Positions 36,001 to 51,000 of a DNA stretch of 64,000 nt are shown here, piece after piece. The translations under genes were made by a program, and so were the position numbers. The stretch comes from Amphiura filiformis (taxonomy: Eukaryota > Echinodermata > Ophiuroidea > Amphilepidida > Amphiuridae). The stretch covers positions 27,147,780 through 27,211,779 of the forward strand of contig NC_092646.1 of assembly GCF_039555335.1 (NCBI RefSeq), written 5' to 3'. The notes below the pieces were generated by a model, which was not told the origin of the DNA, did no database searches, and was given only the letters and a program-made list of their open reading frames with translations. Numbering within the stretch: the stretch's first letter is position 1; every line of letters begins with the position of its first letter.

Positions 36001-39000
36001 ATAATCACCTCGGCCACCTGTAGCAATCCTTGCTGCAATAAAGCAAGAAATAATGTTGTGGACGGCCGATATATATCGATAAATGCTGACATTTCAGATG
36101 CCTTGTGGGAGGTGTGGAAAACCCATATCACCCAAAATATTAGTGTTGTTAAGTCTTGCCCTAATGCTTTGAAAGAGATATGGGTGTACTCCGGCCTGTG
36201 CCCAGACATGATATGGACCATTACCTTACTTGTAACTATGTAATGCTCTTTTCAAAACCGCTTTCAAACAAGGATCAGCCCAGATATAACCTAATATAGC
36301 TGTATTCCATGTAGCGGAAGTACACAAAATTTGTATTTTATGATCTTTGACATTCATTTGTTGCAAGCGACAAGTGTTTTGAAAATGGCTCTATTAAAAA
36401 CGTGTAAATCCACGGAAACGCTGATATTTCACATGCCTGGTGGGAGGTGTGGAAAAGGATTCAAAAGTAACCTGTGCTCCGATAATCCCAAGCTATTGTC
36501 TGAAACTGCTCCACAAAGGATTTATGATAATAGCTCAGTGTTCAAATGATAGGCATTACATGACCAACAGGTAAATGATGGAATATCATTGAAGACTGAG
36601 TTCTCCAGTCTAGGGACAGCCATCATGGTCAACTCCTGATAGTTTTGTCAACAAGAATCCACAGCTAATCATGATGAAAGCTTCCACTATATACTATTTT
36701 TCATCCAGGCAAGTCAGTACGTCAGTGCACATTTCATTGGGGCGCCTCTTCAAATTGCGAGCCATCGTTCAAAGCGCTGGCATACACATACACACCATTA
36801 AAGACAATGCATAGATACATCCACAATACAGCTGTCTCAAAGCGTTGACGTCACCAACTTGAACAGGTGAAAAATAGTCGACAGAGGTGGACTTCTAATT
36901 TGAATTCGCTGTCGTAGTGCAAGCCTGGGCTCATACACCTGTTCCGAATTTTGATATGCCATAGGCTTTGTGTTGCGATCATTTCGATCAGTGGTTCGTA
37001 ACAAATAAAGTGTGATCCAGTTGACCTAGCATTGGTCATATTCTAACGTGCACTACGACGGCGAATAGTAGATAACAACTGACATATCAATGTTATATGC
37101 ATTTCTTGTATGCCAAGGTTGTTGAATTTGATGCTTATTCTTTTGACCTATTGTTTAGCCCAGTGTTGTACGGTGCAAAAACTGATTGAGGAGCCAATGG
37201 CTCCTAACTTTATAAATTTAGGCGCCCAAATTTTGCTCCCAAGTAAAAAAACTGAGGCGCCAACGCACCGTATTCCAACTTTTCTTGATCGAAGTCATTC
37301 TGCCACAATGTTTATATCTACGTTCAATTTTAAGGGGGTTTCCCTGTCGTGTCACAGCCACATGTTGCGTTGAATGAATCATAGTTGCTGTACTCAATCT
37401 ACATACTCCATACACAGCATGTACAGTGTAGGCCTATAGATATGTTTTCCAGAAAGTCCTCATTGAGATGTCATTATATTCATAGCCGTACATTTGTACT
37501 ATTGAACACTACATTATTTACACGCTTTTGCATTTGCTGGCTAATAAAAGCTTCAACAGTTGGTCGCCATTGGCGCCAAGGATTGAAGGTTTAGTCGCAT
37601 CAGAAAAAATCTAGTCACCAATGCGCCTAAATTGGTCGCACCGTATAGCACTGGTTTAGCCTTACCCTTGGACTCCCTGACCATGGTCCTCTCATAACGT
37701 CCAGCATTGAGGTCCTTCAACACATCCATCAGTTCTGTGACTCTTTGAGTGAATCTGGAGAGGGAAAAGACAACATATTGTTAAAAAAAATTTGAAATCA
37801 CATTAATTGTCTCACCTTGACATTGCATCCGATACTGAACAATACAAAGAAAACTTATTTAAATGCTTATCAGTTGTTTAAATGATATTCATTTTCGTAA
37901 TGAGGAATATTCCGAGGTCCAACACAACATATAACTGATGCAAACAGAGCATGTTTATGTGCACTGGCTGCTCTTAGGCATGAGAATGGCTTTTTTCTCA
38001 AACTTTTTTCTGAAAAACTGCCTGAAAAATGGTGAGAATTCGGCTTTTAAAGGCCCAAAACAGCTGGAAATAAATGCATAAATTTGGACAACAAAATAGC
38101 CTGAGTTCAGGCAAAAGCGCGAAAATTCTCATGCCTGAATCTGGGTACAGATTAAAATGTTTTCATCCTATCAAACCCCATTGGACGCATCATTATCTCA
38201 GCATGCGTGCATTATTGCGTCCAATTTCTCTCCCAACATATGATGATGCGCATTATCAACCTATAAATCAATTTTTAAATTGTTGCTTTGTATATTATAA
38301 TACTAAGCTTTCTGAAAATTTCATTATTAAATTTTTTTTTTAAAATCCGGTTTTAAAGTACTGCATTGACATGGGGGCCCACTACCTAAGTCACATGCAT
38401 GATCCATCCTTCCCTGACTGTAAATACACCCTCTACAGTTGCATATTACCTACCAGAAATAAGGATCAACCAGCATCATTCTGATGATGAATATCGATCA
38501 TGATAGGTGAAACCGCCAATAGAGAGTAACATAATTTGGTTTTGTTTAAAAGAAATTTATCTTACTGTATATCTACAAACCTGATGAATCTATTTAGTCA
38601 ATATAGGAAAGTATAGAAAGAGTTCAAAAATATAGGAAAAATAGGAAATATAGGGCAGCTTCAAGCCCTAATTGTATCACTCTTATCACTCTATTCACTC
38701 ACCCAGCCAGTCGTGTCATATCCCGGCCGGCTAATACTATCCTGCCGACAGCTTGGGCCATCATTAGTAGCATGCGACCTGCCTGGTAATACTCCTATGT
38801 ACATAAAGAGTTAGCAATGTACGCACAATAACTATCAAATAAAAATATGACTAAATATGGCACCAGACCTATAGGTATCTTGAACAATTATAGTAATGTA
38901 CCCATAACCGAACTCCGACATAAACGTTACCAACCATTGGCTCCCGGGATGGTATTAGAGTACATCACATAACAAAACTACAGAATGTTTTATTTGAAAC

Positions 39001-42000
39001 AGATATATGTAACATAACTCCTATAAAAGGTGCAAAGAAAACAAACAACATTTAGCCCAAAACAAGCGTTGTTATGGTAACATACCAGAATGAGTCAAGA
39101 TACCCAGGGGGTGCCACATTAATTGATTAATGGAATGGAGTCACTTACCCTGCAAGCCTGGTGAGTTCGCGACCTGCTAGTGCTACACGACCTGTGGCTT
39201 GCCCCATACGCACCATCATGTAGCCTGATCTATAGTAATTCTATGTGACAAAATAAGTAGGGGATAATGGGATGGAGTGCGTGTCAATACTAAAGTTTGT
39301 TCGGCTTATAATTGGTGAAAATTACTTTGTTTTTGCTAACTGCGTGTCAATTCACATAAGCGTGCGCCAGCAATGCGCAACTAGCGTAAGTGCTGCGCCC
39401 AACTGCCATTCTATATCAATACACAATGTTATGAGTCTCATTTTTTCGCCAATTATAAGCCGAACAAACTTTAGGTAATGGTTAAATGGTAATTTGGGTA
39501 GTGTAAGTGCACCGTAAAAGAATTTTTGTAAGATTAACTTTTCCTGCTTTTCCAATTTTGATTTGTTCCTCTTGTTGTTAAATTTCACAATTCTAAGTTT
39601 CATTTCATTAACGTATACAAAAAAGAAATATATTTGCGCATTGTTATTTTCACGTTAGCATCTTGGGACGTGATGAGCGCAAAAAATAATAAATTTCCCC
39701 TTTCGCATTAACCCCATTTGAAAACCACACTCCCTATGTGAAAGAATAAAGTTGTGTCTTCCACAGGGGGTGTAGGGATTTCAACTGGAATAGCCCAATT
39801 GGTTAATACTCAACAGTGCAGCAGAGTTATACTGATTTTTAAGAGTAAACTGACTCAACTCCAATTGTGACCGTCCATGAGGAACCTAGACCCAGTCCAC
39901 ACCAGCATATTTTTGTCATCGTGGCGTAATTACACGATTATGATAAATGAATGATGAGAACGTCCACACGGTCAGCACCTCTTCATTGTGTTGTAATACA
40001 TTCTGGTTATACACACACCACGGCAATTACGAAGTCCATTGAGTAAACATAAATAAAATGACTAAATGCGTAATTTTCATCGGCAATTATGACACGATCC
40101 TGCTACAAAACACCCAATGATGGAAATTTTCATCATTCGCGAATGATGACACGATTGAATTATGCTGACGACATTGAATTGACACACGATAACAATATCA
40201 TAATACGATTATGACACAATCATAATTGATGGGAAAAAATACAGTCGTGTGGACCGGGTCCTAGTCTAAAGTCACAATTTCGAGTATCTTAGATTATCAA
40301 ACAGTTGAAATCTAAGCTTTAAAAATGATATGTTACTTGCCATAACTTCTTGGGAAATAGGTGTTGAAAAATCAATTTTGATCTTGAAATTCCTTTGTTT
40401 CCTATTGATTTTCCTATTGCTTTTTGGCTCAGCTGGTGACTTTACACTAGGTTTGAGGTGGATTCTGGAAAATAGGAACACTATTTTGGAATGTATTGCC
40501 CTGCACTAGAAGGTACACTGTTCCTCTGCATTTTACCACAGATTATCAATGAATAGGGATAGCGACTTGGATCGTAATTCTATAGAAATTTTACATTGTG
40601 CTGTGATTTTGTGTATGAGTCACCCGCACCTGTATTAGTGTCTTTGAAAAGAGTGGTATATTTGCACACATATTATACAGGTTATAAGAGCAAAATGCTT
40701 TTAGTGTAGACCTATCATGGTAATTAATCCTGTTACATCACTAGTGAATTGCAATACATCCAAAAGGATGAGGTGACAACATGACAGATAATAAAGTCCC
40801 TTTAAGAATCCAGATGAGAATGTTATTTTCAAAATAAACTTATAACTACCGGGTGTCCCAAAAAAAGGTTACATGTAGATTTTTGAAAATAATCTAAGTT
40901 AATGTTAACAAATATAAATATCCTCTTCATAACATAATCTATGTACCCTCTACTAGTACTCCTGTGAATGTCAAGTTCACAACCTATGTACTTAGCCCGC
41001 ATTCCAGGCATTCCTGACTAAGCTGTTTACGTGACATAATGCAACACAAGGTTCATATACCACCGTCACAGCCACCGTGCATTTGGCGGGGCACTTGAGT
41101 AAGCCCAGCCATAGCATGGCAGATGCAGAACTTTATTCTGATAAACAAAGAATAAAACTTGTCCAGTTTTATTTCAAGAGTTCAGTCAGAAATGTAAAAA
41201 CAAATAGCAGCGATTTCAAGTGAACAAAATCCAAGCATGGCCTAAATGCAAAATATTGTTAATATTCAGAACTGCTTTCACCAAAAACGTGTTATTCGCT
41301 AATGACATCTTCCTTTATTTGTTACCACCTCTAAAACTGATTTATTTTCAGTGCAGTGTACAATATTTAATTTTTTCAATATGTTTCTTTTGTGCAATAA
41401 GTTCAACAATGAAAAATAAGAGAAACATAAAAAGTAATAAAGAAAAATCTGAAAACAAAGTTGTGGTTGTGTTCAACTTTTGTTATGCGATATTTTGATG
41501 GTTAGCCACTCTCGACACCCCTGTCATCTTGCGCTCATAAGTTAAGTTGCTTTTAAGATAAGGATTTGAAACTTAGTAAACAGTTACAAGAAGGATGAAT
41601 AAATAATATCTGAAAAAATGACATTGTTTTGTTGTAGCGTCACAAAATGCGATCATTTTCTACATGTAACCTTTTTATGGGACACCTTGTATTACTCCTA
41701 AAACTGTAAGTTGCTATTATTTTCTTTCAAACACCACAACCAAATACAAAATGTGTTTACAGTCCATCTCTCTCCGCACACCTCACACCAACCTAAACAC
41801 ACATGTATGCAAACACAAACACCTATTTATCCCCCAACAACCCACATGAGTTTGCTGTCAGACAAGGACCACACACTCAATTATCTAAATTCACAGTGTG
41901 CCTTGGCATTCATCAACATACAAGGACATTTTCCACCATTTGTTGTGCTTAATATTTTAGTAAATGCAAATAACACGTGATAGTATAGGGCAAGCATGGA

Positions 42001-45000
42001 CCAGGGAAGATACCTTACCCTTCCCAGAATCCTTTGCAACATGATACATCACCTCATTACAGCACCTGACACTCATATTACTTTTTATAGGTTCACTTTG
42101 TTTTCAATTTGAGAATAATAGACTGGCTAAACATGGGTTGATAGTCAAGAAAGAAACACATATGGATGTGCTCTTTTCGTTGCGGAACTTTTTTTACCAC
42201 TATCAACCCATGCTACACTAGATAGCAAATCAGTACAGAAATTAACATGGAAGAAATGCATTATGGGAAGTGTAAGATCTCCTCTCTACCCATGGACAGG
42301 CTTATAGTGCTAACAAATGGGGGACTTAGGGAGTGATCGTTATTTACGACAGGGGGGGTAATGGGCGTTTTGAGGGGGAATCAAATTTTTTTGGGTCTTG
42401 AGGGGGAACGCGAAATTTTTCGTTGAACCAAGGGGGGAATGTGAAGTTTTAAATGGAGAAATTCGGGAAAACACGGGGGGAATCCGAAAATTTTGAGCGG
42501 ACGCGAGGGGGGAACGCGAAATTTTTTGTCGATATTTTTCCCAAAATGCCCATTACCCCCCCTGCCGTAAATAACGATCGGTCCCTTAATAGTGTAATTT
42601 TAATATGTCTCGATTCTATTGTATAAGTTTACAACCGAGGACCATCCACATTTCAGTGTGCGTCCACGGTTGGAGGAGTTTTATCATACAAATTTCCATG
42701 TTTGACAGCAAAATGTATACACACCAGCAAAACTGGGTAGACAATACTTACCATCATGATTTCTGAGTGTGACAAGTTCAAGAAAGGCTTATGACCCAGG
42801 TTCAAGAATGGTCTACTGACGACGGTATATCCTACTACTGTTGCTATGTCTGAAAAACAAATAAATTAATTCATAAATTCAGTAAGGATTATGCTGATAA
42901 AGGTTGCTGTTAAGTTTCCTGTTGCCAGCCCATGTCACCTATTTTATGCTCTGCCAGAAAGTAATTTTGTAATTAAAATTAATCTATATTATGACTATCA
43001 TTTTAAGTAGTTCAATCATTTGGAAGCAATATTGTCTTGGGTCTTCAAGTGTATTACCTGTATTCCCAGGGTAAACTTACTTAATATTTGTTAAAGTAAT
43101 CAGACTGTATTGAAAAGTGACACTTCTTAACAAGAGCACCAATGGTGCTGTAGCTCAATTGTTTCTGGATATAGGCATGTCATTGGAACTAATATAGAAT
43201 TATGTTATTGGTATCATGGTATTATAGGTGCATAATATCACAACTTATTGTCAGTTACCATATTCAGCATTATTATTATATATATGGACTGCGCAAATTG
43301 AAATTGGAAGTATGAGGTAGAGTTATTTGAAAAATAGCTTTCTTGAAGAGAATTGGACAGAGCTCCACCATCTGACAGCCATAAGGAACTGTCGGTAGGG
43401 AAAGCTCTACCATCTTAAAGCCCCATTTAAGGAATTGTAAGTGAGAAATGGAGGATTTATCAAAGAAGGTTGAAGGAAAATGTCAACATTAAAGCCAGGC
43501 TCATGACCTTGAAAACTGACCAACGTACATATGAACTGCATCATGAGATGAACCTTTTTAAAATACCGCTTTTCTGAAAAAAAAAAAAAATGGACAGAGC
43601 GCTGCTGTCTGACAGCCCCATTTTTAAGAACTGTCAGTAGGAACTAAGTCCATATGGAGGAATTTTTAAAGAAAAACATAAAAAGGTTGGAAGTAAAGGC
43701 ATCAACTTTGAAGGTTCATAACATGAAAACTGAGCCACATGCATACATATGATCTGCATCAAGAGATAGAGCAATCTAAAATAAAGCTTTCCTCAAAGAA
43801 AATGCTGAGCTCTGCCTTTAGACAGCTTCATTTAAGGATCTTTCCAAGTGGAAGATTTTTGAAAGAAGGTTGGAGTAAATCTCAAGGCTCATAACTTCAA
43901 CAGCTATGTATGTATAGCCATATATGACCATATAGCCATGCACAGTTATGTATAGCAATGCATAGCAATGTATAGACAAGTATAGCTATGTATAGCCACA
44001 TATCACTATGTATAGCCATGTATTATTATATATAGTGCATGTATAACCATGCACAGCTATGTATAGCCATGCATAGCTATGTATAGCCATGCATGGCTGT
44101 GTATAGCCATGAATAGCTAGATGTATAGCCATGAATAGCTATGTATAGCCATGAATAGCTATGTATGGCTATGTATAGGGGGCACACCACTAAATTAATG
44201 CACCATTTGTGTAACCCTAATGAGTTCCGGTAAAATACAGAAACTTTTTGAGGTATTTTTGGCTGGTCTTTAGACTAATTAATCAGAAAGAGTAGCGAAT
44301 TATATAGCTTAAATAAAAGTGTAAAGCCTATGCATAAATTTGATAATTATGGAGAAAATAGGTCCGCGAATTAAAAAATGACAGAAACCGGTTTGCAGTC
44401 TTGAGAGCATGTCAAAAACAGTGAGGGCGCTGTTCGTGGCCTTGTAGCGGGAAAACGAGGTGGAAGGACCCCCATACATTGAAACATTGAAACTTTCATC
44501 GATTTGCAATTCCAATCGACTGGTTATCATAAAATATTTTAAACAAGCCCAAAAGGCCTCAAAATGAGCAAAGAAAACCGAAGTTGAAAGCGCTCACAGG
44601 CTATATCTCAAAATTAATATTCCTGAGAAACAACTTATTTGGCTTGATCACAGCACTATGGTGCTAGGATTAAATGTTTTTAAATTGCAAAAAAAACAAA
44701 ATCGCAAGAGCTCCGCCGTTGTGGGAAGCCAACCACCCCCACCTGAAGGATCACATGTTTTTTCTCACATGGTTTTGTTCATCTTTTCCAAAACTGAAAT
44801 TAACAGTTGAGTGCCAATGTCAATTAGAAGATATTGGCTATGTATGTATAGCAGTTGAAATGCATGAAAAGGTTAAAGTAAAAGCGTCAACTTTGAAGGC
44901 TCATAACTTGAAAACTGAGCCACCTTCGTACACATGAACTGCATCATTTCACTTTAATTTAAATAGGCCTATTTTTTCATTTTTAATCACCTCTGAGTGT

Positions 45001-48000
45001 GCATGAAAAGTCCAGGTTCCCAATTTTAAGGCTATACGGTGGCTATAAAATACCAATTGCAAGTGATTACTTAGCCAATTACATCCTGGTAGAGGGGCCT
45101 AGCTATAACGTATTATAATACCGCCACATTTAAGGTTATACGATGGAAAGCGTGGTGATGCTAACTTTCCTATTTTGTCTACTACCGAATTCCTATTTTT
45201 TTAAGATTTTCTCACCAAAAGTTTTTAAAAGTAGGCCTAAATAATTTTCAAAGTCTCAATCAATGTTTTCAGCTGCTGTTTTTTGTCTTTTCCTATAGAA
45301 AGAGACATGTAGAGCATTTAAGCATAAATAAATTTACATGTAATAGGCGTACCTTTTATATTTTTCACCTTGGTATAGATTTATATCTTTCTATAGGAAA
45401 AGACTGAAGTAGCTGAACATATAATTTGTATTGAAAAGTTAAATTATCTAAAACTTTGAACTTCCCACAATATAGCCTTAAATGTGCTGGAGCAGCTGGA
45501 CAAAGCATTTGTTTACATAAGGGCTGTTATCTTTTCAACTAATCATGATTTGAGGTCAGACCTCATTACCAATGATATAAACTAAGTGTTGCCAATGGTT
45601 CTGAATATAATTGGGAGGATTTGAGACATTGCTTGCTCATGGCTGGTGCACAGCTAAGTAAGGGCCTATAGACAGCACGAGCCCAATTGGTGCTTTGGCA
45701 ATGTATGGCAAAGCAACACTGAAAAGCAAACATTGAAGCGGCACTGAAGCAATCAAATTCAACATCTCTTCTACAAAATGGCCAGATCAAGGAGTTTGAA
45801 CAGTGTTTGTAATATGATAAGCACGACAAACAGTCTGCAAAGGAGACTATTCTCTGAAATTTTGTAAAAATTTTCGTAACAAAATGCTCCAAAAATCACA
45901 CTTTCCGTCCGAATTTTCCTGGCTAATTAAGTAACAATCATGAACGATCATGCAAAGATCGCTCCCTCAAATTACCAGCTCCATTGCTCAAACGATGTAG
46001 CAAGAGAAAGAAAAAAACAGAGAGAAATGCGGACTATGCCTATAGCTACAATTGGTGGCAATTGAGCTAAAAACTTCAAGAAAAAATAAACCCTGGAATT
46101 TTCAGAAATAAAACAGCTTAACCCCCTGATAACTACCTGCCGATTGGCCAAAAAGAAGTTTTCATTATCAATGGGCCCAATCAGCAACATTGTTAGAATA
46201 ATTTCACCACACAAAAAAATTGGGGCGAATTATTTGCAAAGCTCCATTCTGATTGGCGATTAAAATGAAGATATCATGTAATTGACCAATCAGAGGCAAT
46301 GTTAGATCGGCCAGGTAGTGCTCAGGGGGTTAAAATTCATGCAGCCAGAAAACTTACATTTGGCAATGATGTTGTCAACAAAACCCATAGAGAAACGGAA
46401 GAAGATGAAGTCATGCAAATGAGACACCTGCAAGGAAGAAAACGCACAAGTAACGATCACGTCTAGAAAACATTATTGTACCCAAGCCACCATTTAAAAT
46501 TTTACTAATAGAAGTAGAAAGGTTGCCCCCCATAGTCCTACCATATTTCCTTGAATAAACGCCCCGGTGTTGCATTTTCCAAACGGAGGGCGTTTATTAG
46601 AGATCATTTTTTTAGAACGATAATTCCCGTTAAAATCATTAGGTAAGCTTAAAACTCACGCTGAAATGGTTCACTTCTGGGTTTCCGACCAGATTTTCGC
46701 CAATTATCGATGCTATTATCGACCATGTGTGCAACTTGGTAAGCTTACTACACAAGATAGCATGGAATTATCGGCATTTTTGAAACATCTTGGTTGAAAA
46801 AAGTGGTGGGGTGTTTATTTGAGGGAAGGGGCAAATATTCGAGGAAATACGGTATTTGCAATTCCCAATATTGCAAGTGTTGTGCAAAATCACACTCCCA
46901 GCGCAAGTTGCAATGTTCCGAGTTGCGCGTAGGATGATGACGGCCATCTTGGATAAAGCCTAAACACTTAAAAAAGAAAATTGTTTGATTGGCGTAACAT
47001 AAAAAATTCGGGTAGGTCAGTTGGCAATTTTTTTTTTTTACAAACACATTTTAAGCTGTAAATTGCATATGATAAAGGCTTTTGGAACTTTTTTTTTTTA
47101 ATTTAAATTTTTTAAATTTTTTATATTTCTTTGCAAAAAAAGAGAAAAAGTCTAGGGTAAGGCCAATCAAACAATTTTTTTAGGCCTAAGGGAAAACATG
47201 CTACAATTTACTTAATAAACATTTCAAATGCCTATTCCTCATAAGTCATCACAGTTGAAATTCACCCAAAACTTACATTGTGAATAATTTAAATACGGCA
47301 CAGAATAATCAAACTAATTTTGTTCTATGGCCTTATATGGCTTTAAATCTTACCAATTTTTTGAATGTGCTATAGATAGTTTTCTCTTCTCTCTTGTGTC
47401 CCTGATAGAAGGCAATCTCCTCGCTATTGGTGATTAATCTTGAGTTGACAAATCGGAACTCTCCTTCATACCGCTGCTCTTGCACAGTCATCCTGCCTAC
47501 TGGACGCCTTAGTCTAGTGTAGTAAATGATAGAAATAAAGAACATTGTGAAATGAGAGAGAGGGACAGAGAGAAAATGTGTGTGTGGATGGGCATTTGTT
47601 CATGGTGTCATTGACTAGACTGCTGCCCTCATTCATCAAATGTCTGAGTCGAAGACTGAGAAAACTATGTGGAAAAATTCGACGGACTTTGCAACAGGAT
47701 TCCTGTGGCATAGAGCATGCACAGTTGTGTCCAAGCTATCCTGTTGATCGAGTTTGTTGTTTTTAAAACTTCAGAGCGCAATCTTGTCACAACGGGCAAC
47801 GCTAGTCGATCTGTCACGCTATGGCGCACAACCAAAGTTACAATAGAATATTTTCAGAAGTCCGATGCAATATGAACTGTAAGTTACTAAGTCGTCACTA
47901 GGAAGCATTACACATTACATGCCCAGTTTAGACGACTGATAGAGATAGTCTAGTCATCACAATTAGTCATGGTCATGGTCATGACTATTTTCAAATGGAG

Positions 48001-51000
48001 CAATGGGAGAACTTGCCCTGCTCCGTACTCCCAATTCCAGAAATCCAGTACTAATTTTTTGGGATCAAAAAAATATTTCCATGTTTTGTCAAATGAAACA
48101 TAGCTAAATCCTAATCCTTTAGTAGTTCTAACTGAAAACAACTGGTTCAACCACTTGAAAACAAAACTAAAGCGTGGATTTGAACCCATGATCTTTGATC
48201 ACATAGAAGTATACTAATTGGGTATATGGTGCACGTTTTGCAGGTGCACACGTATAGCTTAAATCGGACAAGGTAATTTCATAATACCGGGTCATTAAGA
48301 GAGCACCTACATGTAGTATAATGTGATTCATGCGCATTCGATTTTAGTGCAGCATATACCATCCTAATTTTAAAACTAAATCATATGTGGGTAAAGTTAT
48401 TTTTTAATAGATATACTATCTAATTCTGCACATTATGACACCTCATTGAATGCAATGTGACCTCAAGAAGTAAAGTTACAAGCATTTGATTAGACGAAGG
48501 TTCAGTGTTAAAATTGGCAAACTGACCTATACTGGCCTGATCGAATAGTGTATAGCGAATACTGTATACAGTATACTTCTATATGAACTCAGCCTTAAGC
48601 TACCAGCTCCCACTGATAAAGGGTGGTTAAAACTGGGTATTAATATAGGTTTTAACATTTTTAGCAGACACACAGGCAATGGAGCTCACTTTCAGTTCCA
48701 TTTTCTAACTCATTTAACGGGATGGGATGAAAATTACCTTGTCAGCATAAGTCCAGATATGGCAAGATAGAGAAGCATATAACCAGGACCCTGGAATCCG
48801 ATTGTTGCTGTTAACTGCCTAATGTAAATAGCAATGTCTAGAAGAGGCTGGGTGAAAAAAAAGAAGAAAAAATGAACATAAGCAACATTTCAAGTAACAG
48901 GCATGTGATGGAGATTCAATCAAAAAAGAGGAAAAGCACAAAAAGGAGGAAAATTAGTTAATCTCCTATACTTTTGTACTTTTGGAGAGGCCTACAATTG
49001 TTTTCTACAGTAAAATCTGTGATTTGTTTTGCTCCTGGGAAATTACTTTAATGGATATGGACTTTAAACTTGCTAGTTAAATATATACATTTTCTTTGAT
49101 ATTTAGCAGAAACTTGCATGCTTATGGAATTTTTAGTCAAAATTACTTTTGTCTAGATACTTTTGTATATAGCCAGAATTTCCTAATTTTTTGAGGGTGC
49201 GCTCACCCATTCAGGTAACCCCATTTGAAAATCGCACTCCTGTGTGGAAGATAATGCCATGTCTTCTACAGGGGGTGTATGGATTTCAATTGGAATAATC
49301 CAACTTGGCATGCGTCAAAGGAATTAAATTTGCCTATTCCGGGATCAAACGCTCTATCCAAATGAGAAGTGGATTGATTGATGGCTGGCTAAAACACTTC
49401 ATAGCTACACTTAACCCCATGAGCACTACCTGCCGATCTAACATTGCCTCTGATTGGTCAATTACATGATATCTTCACTTTAATAGAATGGAGCTTTGCA
49501 AATAATTCATCCCAATTTTTTTGTGTGGTGAAATTATTCTAACAATGTTGCTGATTGGTCCAATTGAAAATGAAAACTTCTTTTTGGCCAATCGGTAGGT
49601 AGTTCTCATGGGGTTAATTCAGAATTTGGTAGTGCTGTGGATAGCTGTAACAGATATATAGGTTTGTATTCATTAGGTACTTACCTTGCTAAGATTAGAA
49701 TAGAGATCAGCTACACTATTAGCAAATTTCTCTACATCTTGTGTGAGTAGTTGATCAGCATTGGCTATCCTGTTGTCCAAGTTGCTCATTTTGTAGTATG
49801 TAAAACCCCTGAAGGAGAAAAGAAACAAATGGTTTAAAGCTGTAAATTATGAGAGAATAATGAAGGTACGACACATCATGTCAAAGTTATTGTTGCAACC
49901 ATTCATCAGGTTTGAGTGACGCTTCTTACAAGACGGTGTTATTATTAAACTGTGGTTCGCCTCAAGTTCGGTAGTAACATACATGCATTTTTCGCTGGTC
50001 GTAGTATCAAACCGTGTGCATAAAGTTAATTGCGCAGTACATACACACATGCGTACAAGGAAAAGTAATTTTGCAGCGCAACCGCCCAAAAAATCATTGA
50101 TGTCACTACCAAATTTGATGTGAACCACAGTATATCCGCGGCCGTGGGCATGGTAACAACAATCTTCACAACTCCTTACTACCAGAGCTAGACATGGGAT
50201 TTATATCACAAGTCTGACAGTCTCTGACCAGTAACAAGCATCTGTCACCAGTCCATCTACTGAGTGAAAAAGGAATAGCGATGCATTCCAAAAGCTCTCA
50301 GGTTAGCTAATAATTATGTTTTGAGTAACTATTTAACTTTCTTCATCATATCTTCACAACTTGTTTCAGAACCACTACAGATAACCACATTAAGGGGACT
50401 GTGCCATCTCAGAAATGCATAAATTAATGCAAGATATGTAAAAGTATACATTGTTGGAAAGGAAATTAGTTATTCTTAGGAGACTCCAGATTCTATAAAA
50501 CTGTTTAATTCCAAGATAATGTGGTCTTTCACCTGGCAAATATCAATTTGAAGGGCATGCATGTTAGATGTATGTTATAAGTTGCACTGATAATGTGCCC
50601 TGAGAGTTTAGTGTGCAAATCTGTTGCAAAACTCATAATTAGTCATTACATAGTTCACATACATAGAACTGACAGGCATATGTACATTATGAACATGCAG
50701 TCTCCTCCACCACCTGTTTGATTCCAAGTGAGTGGAATCACATGGGCTGTGGAGGAGACTAATGAGACGACTACAAATCTGTATAGGAATTTACTACCGA
50801 GTGCTATGGGCCTGGGTCTATTTAACTAAACTTTACGCTGCTTCATATACAAGTCTCGAAATTGTTCGTAACTTATGATGAGCCGTAAGTTCCATTTCAC
50901 TAAACTTACGTACCCTTCATAAGAAATAGGGATTTACTACAGGGACCCTTCATAAAGTAACATCTAGTATTGGGTATTTGTAACTTTACGAGCGGTTACT

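Larger units (their letters stand above)
42850..46357. other. ABCD3 intron with a tandem repeat and no other gene
   Basis: From 43140 to 43900 and near 44870, imperfect repeats of ggctcataacttgaaaactg and of ctgcatcatgagat-like words recur, suggesting a decayed tandem array. A minisatellite follows at 43903-44178. No coding exon was recognised. Confidence 0.5.

Noticed and set aside
36851..37594. Several 60-90 codon frames between ABCD3 exons
   Set aside because: No domains, no splice context, and the DNA holds words typical of dispersed repeats (ggcgccaa, accgtatt).
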